64,000 nt of DNA from Bryum argenteum. Lineage: Eukaryota > Streptophyta > Bryopsida > Bryales > Bryaceae. The notes below the pieces were generated by a model. The model searched no databases. It was not told the DNA's origin and saw nothing but the letters and a program-made list of their open reading frames with translations. Where the stretch lies: contig CM073329.1 of the NCBI GenBank assembly GCA_037043015.1, forward strand, positions 2,000,648 to 2,064,647, read 5' to 3'. Position 1 is the first letter of the stretch; each line of letters opens with the position of its first letter. The translations under genes were made by a program, and so were the position numbers. This document shows positions 48,496-57,657 of this stretch, one piece after another.

Positions 48496-49099
48496 TTACT
48501 TTGCCCATGCACACACTCAATTGCTTGCACTACTATCCTCAATGAAAGTTGCGCCATTATCAAGAATGTTAGCATATTCTCCCATTCTTATTAAGATGAA
48601 TAATATAACTGGCTTTTTGAGTCATTTGGGCCAATGTCATGGTTGTTTGAATAGTTGTTGGAGTATAAAGATATTCTTATAAATTTCCAATTTTGAGTAA
48701 ATACTTGTGCCTCAAAACATGCAAACTTGAAAGGTATATTTTGATCTTACAAATACACATAATCTGAATATTCCAAAAATGTGAAAAAAAAAAAAAAAAA
48801 AAAAAAAAAAACAGAAAAAGCTTAAATATGTGGAGGATTTTTTGACACGTGTACAAGAATATTCATGTAGTCCGGAATCATGGTTTTTCCTCATTTATTT
48901 CAATAAAAAATCTAAAAAGTAAATTAAAAAGATTCTAGTTGAAACGTTTGAAAATTTCGAGAGATCGACTCCCCATATAAATCGACCTACTGTACCTGCA
49001 GCATTTTCTTGCTCTGACTCATTCTGTCAGAATTCTGGGGCTGCCCGACTGCCCGGGCCGATGATTATGTAAAGTAGATGATCACCATAAACTTTCCCG

Positions 49100-50640
49100 G
49101 ACCTGATCATTTAGCATATGTTACTATTTTTGGGCTCTATGAATAGTAGCAATACAGTAGGTAGGAAAGAGGGGTTTATACTTGACAGTGGAAAGGCTTG
49201 TACAATAGTACAAACCACTTGTACAGAAGGTACAGTACGTGCTCTGGAGAATGACTTTGACTATTGTGGTTTCTGGTTTGTTTTTAGACTTTGCATTCTC
49301 TTAGATTTTCAAGTACCTTTTTGTTATTATGATTTTAGCTTTGTTACAGTGATACATGTGGAAGGAAATTTGGATATATGGTTTGAGATTTTAAGAGCCG
49401 TAACTTGCATCACATCTTCTCTCTTGTATCAAAAGAAGAAAGATTGTTGGGTGTAAGGTCAATTCTTCTAAATCGGTGTTATTCCATAAATTGGCATGTT
49501 TGAGGCGGTTAGAACAAATAAATTGTAAAATGACCGTGAACATGGTTGTTTAGACATGTTTTCTAAGATGGACGCTCTATAAAAAGGAAATTTATGAAGC
49601 ATATCATGAAACCGAGAAAAATAACATCCATACTAGAGAAAATAGTGATGTTATAGAGAGCAATGATGATATTATCAATGCATGAAGATCCTTGATGCAA
49701 AGTTGTTTAGATTTTCAAAAATGGCCTTCACACAACTCACGCCCGATAAAACTTAATATTAACTTGATGTTCTACTCACTGTAAAAATTTGAACCGTTGA
49801 CTTTTGTCATGGAACAGTATAACAGTCATAAAAGTCAAAGTTGGTTGCATTGTTTTCCTGTGAGGACCCTCGAAACCCATTTCCGGTTATAATTAGGGAT
49901 CTTATGCGGTTTATAACGATCATGATAAGTTAAAAGCAATTATTTTGTACTTCGCACCAACCCAACCATTGTCATTCATTAGTTGAAATTGCAACACTTT
50001 TCACTACACAAGAATTGTTGATTAGTGTTAAATCGTTAACCCTTAAACGCCCTTGGGGTCTAAAACGGGCAGCCCAAAATTGGATCACAGCAGCTTTTGG
50101 ACTTGGGCATCATGAATAGTGCACTTTTTGAACTTGGGCATCATGAATGGACCAATCAATGATGAGCTTGCAACCTCCTACAAGGTTATGTACCACCCCA
50201 ACCTACCTACCACAATCCTTTCAAACCACAAAATCATTCATACAAATTGTGATTTGAATTGTGAAAATTCACTTTTTGAATGCATCAGAAGAAGGTGACC
50301 AGTTTGACATCAAAATATAAGTGAAACGTTGAGTACAATGAGAGCTACAGGGAAGATTCTGTTGGAATCAAGCCCCTCGGGCTTGCTCGGGCGTTTAAGG
50401 GTTAATAGCAAACCATAAGACCGAATGTCACACGTCATCATTGTATCAACACTAATCTCCAATTTAGGATATCAAATGCACGATCATGGAAACTTCTTGG
50501 AAGTGGTGCACTTGGTGGCTTATAGGAAAGTCAAAGAGCATTGATTGCAACGGCGACCCAAATTGAACACTAATGTCAAAATAGTTTATAGATAGTAAAC
50601 TTTGGTAAAGAACACTAATCAATAACTCTTGAACGAGTAG
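49100..50640. repeat. Dispersed repeat copy (see 31300-32290)
   Basis: This is the longest copy of the family. 49100-49700 matches 37110-37570 directly, and 50410-50620 matches the complement of 31480-31650. It is interrupted by the TTAA element at 50040-50401. Confidence 0.7.
50040..50401. mobile_element. TTAA-flanked piggyBac-type MITE, 362 bp
   Basis: TTAA at 50036-50039 and 50402-50405, with identical 13-bp inverted ends CCCTTAAACGCCC. The unoccupied site is 31655-31658 in the inverted partner repeat (GGTTTGCTATTAAAG). Confidence 0.9.
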
Positions 50641-52029
50641 TGCAAGTAAATGTATTGAAATCCAAATATGTAATGTTTGAATTCTTTTTTTAACCACACG
50701 TAGAATGTAGCATGAAAAACCTTATAGATATGTAAAATGTAGCAGATATTGTTTGCTACTCAACGAGAGTTGATACATGTTTACTTCATGCCAAACAAAT
50801 AAGAGGGGAATGCTCTGAAATAGAGCGATACCAATAATAGCTCACTATGCTTATTTATCCAAAGGTACATAATTATAGCTTTGCAACTCAAGAGTGTCAT
50901 ATACTTCATGCAAACATTGTAGGGTGTCAAAGTAAGGCACTATTTCAGAAACACCTAGTGTCCACCTTCAAAAATTCATAGCAGATTGAAGAAGAGTTCC
51001 AAAATGATTATTCCACCTAAACAATCTTTTTACATACTTTGCCCATGGCCCATGCTTGTTGACTGCACTACATATTTCCCATTATGAAATGTCAGCCACT
51101 CTTGAGCAATCTCCATCAATCAATAGTTTTGATGAACATTGCCATCGTTGAATTCCACCTACTTAACCCCTAAAGGCCCAAGCGTTTTTGCAACCTCCAA
51201 TCTCAAAATCTGCGATTTTTGACCACATTGTGGAGTTTGGAGTATGGCATAAATTTTTATTGTATTCTGGAACATTCAACCGTAAGATCTTGAACCTAAC
51301 TTCATCCATGATTACCATGTCAAATCTCAACCGTTGGATCTGCACCATTTGTGAGATCATAACGTTCAAAGTTGATGCAGAAATTTTTTTGTGGCTTGCC
51401 CGAAAGACATAGTCTACTTGGTGCAAAGGGAGACTTGGTGATTGTTACCCTAAACATTTTGCTAGTATTTTTTTCCATGTTAGAAATCAAGTTGGCCACA
51501 CCCATGCAAAATTTTAGACACTCATTCCACTTTTTGGACCTTCATTTTTTTTTTTTTTTTCTAGAAGGAGGCAAAAAAGTACTCTAAGTGAACAAATTGG
51601 GGTTCTAATACAAATCCACCATCAACTTTTTGAATTTTTCAAAAGTGAACGGTGAAAATGTTCCTTTACACAAATCAGAGTCATGGGGAAAAAAATTTGA
51701 AAAAAAAGTAAAATCTCAATTATTGACAATTTTGGAGAACATAAACACACATATGCAAATTAGTAAATGGACGGGCAACAAAGAAGAATGGGAACCCATT
51801 CTCAATCTTACGGGCCCATTGCTGGCAATATGGCAGAGCTATGAATAGCCTACTGCCACCATAAATACTTTGCCTAATATTCTATGTAGATAGCTATGAC
51901 ATGTGTCACTTGCAATAAAGGGAGGGCTTTCTTCCCGTTGCTCCCCACCGTTACTAAGCTCCCTAAGCTCTTTATAAGTTCCCTATAAAAAGATGATCTG
52001 ACAAAAAGGCCCACGCTTGCAACGACAAA

Positions 52030-52311
52030 GTGGATTTGACTGGCACCTTGGGGAGCCACATGAGGTGGCAGGAATTTCGTGATCTGGAAAGAGCCGAGCT
52101 GGAGGAGCTGGCCCGCCTTGCTGCCGTCCCTGGCCACCACTTGTACCGTGCAGTAGGCGCACTGATTGAAGCCCCCTTTGCGAAGTCGTTCTCCAGGGCA
52201 CAAAATAGAATTCTCCTAACTGGAGAAAGGACTCCAGGGATTGCCGAACACCTACAAAATCACCAAAATTTATCAATTTACAAGAATTCTAATGTAACTA
52301 ATAAAAAATAA
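52030..52311 (+). other. GC-rich open stretch inside the piggyBac element, unrecognised
   Basis: A 93-codon plus-strand frame, less AT-rich than its surroundings, encodes a leucine/alanine-rich, probably helical stretch (RAELEELARLAAVPGHHLYR). It lies between the left end and the transposase, has no recognised domain and could be a captured host fragment or chance. Confidence 0.25.
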
Positions 52312-52353
52312 ATTATCCATAAGCATAGTATTATTCATAGTATTATTACTAAC

Positions 52354-52655
52354 TTTTGTATGTGGGGTAAGAAACAAAGCAAAGAATTATTCACAAGCAA
52401 TATTCAAATTATTGTGGTGTCATTTGTTTGTGGGGTAAGAAATAAAGCAAAGTATTATTCATAACTCAACTACTATTCATATTTGTTTGTGGGATAAAAA
52501 ACATAGCAAAGTATTATTCACAAGCAAAGTACTATTCATATTATTATTACTAACGTTTGTTTGTGGGGTTCGAAATAAAGCAAAGTATTATTCACAAGGA
52601 AAGTACTATTATTCACAAGCAAAGTACTATATGCGCAAAATGTGGGGTAACAAAC
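52354..52655. repeat. Degenerate tandem array just 3' of the piggyBac transposase
   Basis: About four to five units of 57-82 bp start near 52354, 52425, 52482, 52556 and 52638. Each contains TTTGTTTGTGGGGTAAGAAA or a variant, followed by AAAGCAAAGTATTATTCACA. It may form part of the element's 3' regulatory region. Confidence 0.75.
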
Positions 52656-52698
52656 TTGAGCTTCCTCTTTGTATGCAAAAAGAAATACTTACATTCAC

Positions 52699-55340
52699 TC
52701 ACATATGGCGTTGGCGTCGTATGGCAATATCTGTGTGCCACTTCTCAAAGCAACCTCGATTGAGACACATCCATTTGTCTCCACACTTCCGGCAGTAATA
52801 ATGTGGTTCAAATTTTTGGCAAACCACACACCGACGTCGTAATTTTGTATATGTGGGTACACAAATCAATGGCGTGTTCCTTGCTCGAGGAATATCCGCG
52901 GGGTGTGAATCTCTCATAGGCCACCCTTGAAGAAGGGCTTCACATAAGCCCTTCTTGAATTGAAGGTGTGTCATCGGCGTGCGGTTATATCGATAGTGTT
53001 TCACACACTCCAAATAATATATATACATGTTGACAATCGAGACATCCAATAAGAAGAAAAAAATACGGTGCCACCACTTGTGGCTCCGCATTTGGCATGA
53101 ATAGGATGCTCGGAGTTGATCGGCAACATCTACACCTCGCATGTGAGTTGTATATTCTTTCAAAATCGGGATGTTAGAATCATTTCACGACTTGCACCAT
53201 TTCGCCGAGGGACCGTTACTACCTTCTCACATGGGGGTTGAATTGGCAAATAATGAGTGGAAATAAGAAGCACGGGCTTCTTATCCTTCCACATAACACA
53301 TGATATCGTGCGGGTGTCATGCATTTTCCATAAAGTTGTGCCTTGAGGCACATTTTTGAAAGAATTGGTGTTTTTCAAATCTAAGGGAAGACCAACCCGG
53401 TTTGCCCTTATTGTCCCACATGCATACATTTCCCGTGATAAAAGAGTTGTGAAAAGTCCAAAACTAGTGAAGTAATTATCCATTGTCACGCAATGGCCTA
53501 AGTTCCAAAGGCCATCCACTAACCTCATAACTACATTATGGGCCAATCGAGCATCGCCAAGAACAATATTAGGTTGTTCTATGGGAAGGGGGGCTACAAT
53601 ATTGTCTTTTCCACAATAGATCTCGAAATTCCATACGAACTTTGAAATCGAGCATGCCAAACACCAAACCTTCAAGCCCCACTTTTGAGGCTTCTTAGGC
53701 ATATATTGACGTATCGGTGAATATGTCCCCTTATAGCGAATCATCATTTCATCAATGGTCAAATATTTTCCAAGAAACCATGCCTTTTTACATTGATCTC
53801 TCATAGCATTGACTAACCATCTTGTTTGACCGATTTTGTCATAACCCGGGTCCCCTCTAGTTTGTCCTTCCATGTTTGTAAGATGGAGACATCTCCTAAT
53901 GTCTTGAAATCGGGCCCGTGTAAATATATTTGAAATACTTGGGCATCCAAAGAGGTCATCACGCATCCAATATGTTCTTACATTAGGTTGAACCCTCAAC
54001 CCCATATATATGGCTAAGGCCATAAATGCTTTGAGGCTCGAAATTGTCATATTCTCCCAAGTAGGACCACCTTTGGTATTTCCATGCTCATCTAAAGGAG
54101 CATTTGCATACCGATTAGTTTCTTGAACAATAGTGGCCAACATGTGTGGAGTCCAAAAGAGGCCAAATAAATCCATAAAACTTGGCATACCACGATGATG
54201 ACGAGAAGGACCCATGGGTTTCCCCAAAAATGATATCGGCATTGGATTATACATAATACTTGGGTTTCCCCAAGTCTCATTCCTAAATTGCCACCTAATA
54301 TCCTCTTGTTGATGGGGTAACCCATCGTTACGATTATCTCCATCACTATCAGAGGCACTTTCAAAATTGGGTAAGTCCTCACTATCATTCCCACCCAAAT
54401 CATCCCTCACACCATTGCGTGTCATTCTCCTTCTTATTATATGTTCTTCCTCAACATCATCATCCCACTCCATATTATTATTACCGCCCTCAGTATCATT
54501 GCCATAGAATTCTCCAGGCCCAATACCAGTACTTCTCTCCCCAATAAAAATATTTGGCTGCAATGTGAATTGACCAATATTTTCTTCTGAAGTCACAACT
54601 ACTGGTTGCCCTTGTAGCCCAAGCGTATGGCCTGTAAGGGGAAGGCCAGAAGGCGATGCACCCGCCACAGGAAGGCCCTGGTGCCCGGGTAAGCAGGCGT
54701 GCCGGCCGTTGCTGCTGTTCGGCTGGAGATGCCCCGCTGCGCTCGGCGCCGGACCCCAGCTGGCAGCCGACGCGCTTGACTCGCCGACGTGGCCCGACCT
54801 CGTGGCCGCGGCGCTGTGCCAGCCCGCAGTCCGCCGGCTTGAGTCCCATACTAGTCGCAACGCCGTTGCATCACCGCAATCTTGGTCGACGCCTAGCTGC
54901 AGCGCTGGTCCGTGCATCTCACCACTCCCGCTTGCTTCTTCGGGATCAGGTCCAGCATTGTAGATCTCACCACCTCTCTTCCGTCCTCTTCGGCCAAAGT
55001 TTATTGCTGCAAGCAAGACTTCAGGTGGCCAGAGGATATCCTCAAGACTTGCAGCTCTCTCCATACCACTATCATCTTCTCCTTCTTCATTACACAATTC
55101 TTCTGAGCTTGGGTAATACGCATGCACTGGAGATTGCGAATTCAAGTACTCGCCGTTGAAGCCAACATCTGTATCAGGGAAGGTCATGAGCTCAACTCCA
55201 GGTCCTAGATCTGGCAATTCTTGATGTTGAGGAGGTAATATTGCTTCAGGACTAGATGGTGGGCTTGGAGGAACCGTAGTTGGTTCCGGTTGTGTCTGTA
55301 GACGTGAACTCCTTCTCATTGGAATATTGTCCCACTCCAT
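52699..55340 (-). pseudogene. piggyBac-type transposase, one frame break
   Basis: The main frame (55340-53160) encodes 726 residues. There is a long low-complexity and acidic N-terminus, then the DDE_Tnp_1_7-type core from about residue 365. The first catalytic Asp is D530 in LTIDEMMIRYKG and the second is D621 in VTMDNYFTS, followed by WKDKKPVLLISTHY. The frame then stops, and the continuation (53163-52699, 154 residues) is in the -1 frame. It carries the third catalytic Asp in MRGVDVADQLR and a C-terminal cysteine-rich zinc domain (CVVCQKFEPHYYCRKCGDKW). The overlap is a few codons near 53160-53185, and I see no canonical slippery site or intron there. In the animal piggyBac transposase, which has 594 residues, the matching residues are D268, D346 and D447. 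Here the N-terminus is much longer and includes a GC-rich stretch. Confidence 0.9.
54640..54960 (-). other. GC-rich in-frame stretch within the piggyBac N-terminal region
   Basis: About 300 bp with much higher GC content than the rest of the transposase frame, encoding an Ala/Ser/Gly/Pro-rich segment with no domain. The frame stays open through it. It may be an in-frame insertion into the element's N-terminal region. I could not identify inverted ends or a target duplication. Confidence 0.4.
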
Positions 55341-55361
55341 CTGTATTCTCCAAGTTAGACA

Positions 55362-56330
55362 TTACTCATAACTCTCAACTATGAAATTTAGGTACATGTT
55401 ACACAAGAGATACTCACCTCCTTTGACTTCTTCCATGATCGACGTGGAGGCATTGCTTGTATCGGGCCAAGTAGATTTGACAATATCAAGAAATTCTTGC
55501 TCAAAAGCGTGTTGATCAACCCACCCTAGAATATGTGCGGCTTGCCTGTAGAAATGGTGTCGGAAATTATTTGCTTGTGGATTTCTTGGCCAAGCTTTGG
55601 ACTTCTTACGAACGCGTAAACTGCGCAAATGTTTTTGATCAAGCAGTGAAAGGAGGTCATGAATCTGATGTGCTCGAAGGTGTTTGCGTACAGCCCAGGA
55701 ACGAAGGCGAGCTTCTGGATCGGCAGATGGAGGCGGCAATGTCGAAATAAGAAGTGGCTGCAAGTTTCCGACACTCACAACCGCAGTATTGGGTTCCTGC
55801 ATATGGTCATATTAGTCAGTTGATGTGATGTCAGTTTACCATGCAAGTTCCACATGCAAACCAAGTTCATGTTCATGTATTCGAACCCGTTGATGTGATC
55901 GCTCCTCGATCTGTGCAATCATCTGATCGCTCACTGGCGCATGGGCTGCCGAAGTTGGTGATGATCTGCAGGCTGCCGAACTTGATGCAGCGGCGACCTT
56001 GAAGCTGGACGGTCGGAGGCAGCTGCAGTACGCCTCCGAAGGAACTCGTCGACCTCCCTGGCACGTACAGTTCGCCGCCGATTCCTCTCGCTGAAGCTCA
56101 ACCTCGGCGGCAAGTACAGTTGGACCACGAAGGAGCTGTTCGATCTCCCTGGCCGAAGACTCTACTGCGTAATCACCATTTTCAGTGCTCTGATCATTTT
56201 CGGTCCATACTGGCACCTCGATGAATCCTTCTCCTACTGTTGCACTCGCCTCTCTCGAATCGGTAGTTGCTAGTGAAATGATGGCAGCAGTCACAGGAAC
56301 CCCGTCCAAAGAATTTGCAAAACTAGCCAT
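55362..56330 (-). other. Open frames upstream of the piggyBac transposase, possibly 5' exons or a second gene
   Basis: Two frames lie between the right end of the element and the transposase: 56330-55836 (164 residues, acidic, Ser/Ala-rich) and 55802-55362 (146 residues, with RSWAVRKHLRAHQIHDLLSL and a WPDTS motif). Splice-like signals occur: AG|GTGAGT at 55418 and TATGCAG before 55797, plus ATACAG just before the transposase ATG. However, the phase of the first donor does not fit the transposase frame at the nearest acceptor. They may be an accessory gene or mis-phased exons. I recognise no domain. Confidence 0.4.
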
Positions 56331-56870
56331 AATGGATTTTTGTTACTTTTGAAATATGCTTTGGATTTGATGTATGCTGTTTGTTGTTCCCAACATCTTT
56401 CCATGAGTTTCTCATTCAAATTCTGAAATTTGAATCGCCCCATGTCAGTGTGTTCTCAGCCGCCAGTTTCACGAAGTTTGTAGTTATGACATGTATTTGA
56501 GGGGGCGTCAATCTTTGGCCAGTCCCAAAGCATTCAATTCTGCCGAATGTTGGGTCCTCCAAAACCCTGCTTGGAACCCCTGCCCCTCTGGAGTTTTCTC
56601 GAGTGACCCTCGCAACTGCCCCCATTTCCACCTTGTTCCTTAGTGGCCACAACAACAACCCGTTCTGCCCTTTCTCAACTCCAAATCAAAAATTTGCTCT
56701 ACAAGGCACTAAAATTGGAATCTTACTTTGCAAATTTTACCACACACAATTACTATGTTTCCCGACACACACACCAAATTACAGCCCAAAACACCAAAAT
56801 TTGACCTCTCATCTAAGGTGCCCAAAACTGCAAAACGCCGATTCGGCTTTCCTGGGCCTTTAGGGGTTAA

Positions 56871-57657
56871 AGTCAAATAAGTTGACATGAAGTTGACATG
56901 CTAACATTGTCAAATTTCAAATGTTGACCATGTTGTAACTCAATAATAAGATAATATTCCCCCAAACACCACTTGAATGAGGTAACATGCAACATATTAT
57001 CCTTTTTGACAGCTCATTCAACTTATTGTCCAGCCTCATTCAATAACTAACAAGTAACAAAGGGGGAACAAGCTTGCACAGAATCTAAGGTACAATTCTT
57101 TAATGCTTATCATCTTCACGAAATCCAATAGTGACATAGTCAAATTCCACTTATTGACTAAGATAAAATTTGGAATAGAATAACATTTAAACTCCCACCA
57201 CTTGGAACACCTGTAACATGCAGAGCCTTTCTGTACTTAGAAACGCACTTAAAAACGCAGTCCCTTCACCGTCCCGTCTCAGTCCCGCTGGTCGCAACAA
57301 GGGCCTTGAAGAGAACGATCTAGGAGCTTTACCTGAGCACTACCTTTATTAGAAAGACGAAAGAGATCATCTCATTAGACCCCTCTAGTGTCGGCAAGCA
57401 CGGATCGGATTCCATCTGACCCTTCATCTTACACCTGATTCAAGTGAGAAACATGCGTTGCCAAGCACCGATCCTACCGACGGAAGTGTATGTTTGCTGC
57501 TGGAGTGCGACACTTTCTGAGTTCCGGTGACCTGATTGCAGAGATGGGGTTGTCGACTCTGAGGAACCGGCATGATGTTTATGATTCGGGCCGCGGTGTC
57601 GTCCGCTGAAATGTAGAGGTAGCCGTTTTGTACACGATTGGTTTGTAGACTTCAGCA
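56871..57657 (+). repeat. Upstream block of LecRLK-4, direct copy of 38069-38858
   Basis: Similarity to the LecRLK-3 upstream block is continuous up to the start codon, including AACAAGCTTGCACAGAA and the CCTTTCTGTACTTA region. Differences are scattered substitutions and small indels. Confidence 0.85.

Larger units (their letters stand above)
47440..48700. repeat. Dispersed block, inverted copy of 33560-34330
   Basis: Reverse-complement similarity holds over the block, broken here by two insertions (48004-48266 and 48336-48495) absent from the partner. A poly-A run of about 28 bp follows at roughly 48783-48811. Confidence 0.7.
51167..56866. mobile_element. piggyBac DNA transposon, 5700 bp, with transposase
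   Basis: The ends CCCCTAAAGGCCCA are inverted (14 bp identical) and flanked by TTAA at 51163-51166 and 56867-56870. The LecRLK-3 upstream copy at 38065-38068 shows the unoccupied site with one TTAA, so the boundaries are certain. The element carries a piggyBac-type transposase on the minus strand (55340-52699), further open frames upstream of it (56330-55362), a tandem array just 3' of the transposase and a GC-rich open stretch at 52030-52220. Cut-and-paste transposition at TTAA with precise excision is the rule in this superfamily. The ends are fresh but the transposase frame is interrupted once. Confidence 0.94.

Noticed and set aside
52330-52660. CRISPR-like array
   Set aside because: Eukaryotic context, variable unit length, and no constant repeat with unique spacers. 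It is a degenerate tandem repeat.
55341-55418. Simple intron joining the 55802-55419 frame to the piggyBac transposase
   Set aside because: The AG|GTGAGT donor leaves one base of a codon, while the ATACAG acceptor begins at a codon boundary, so the join would shift the transposase frame.
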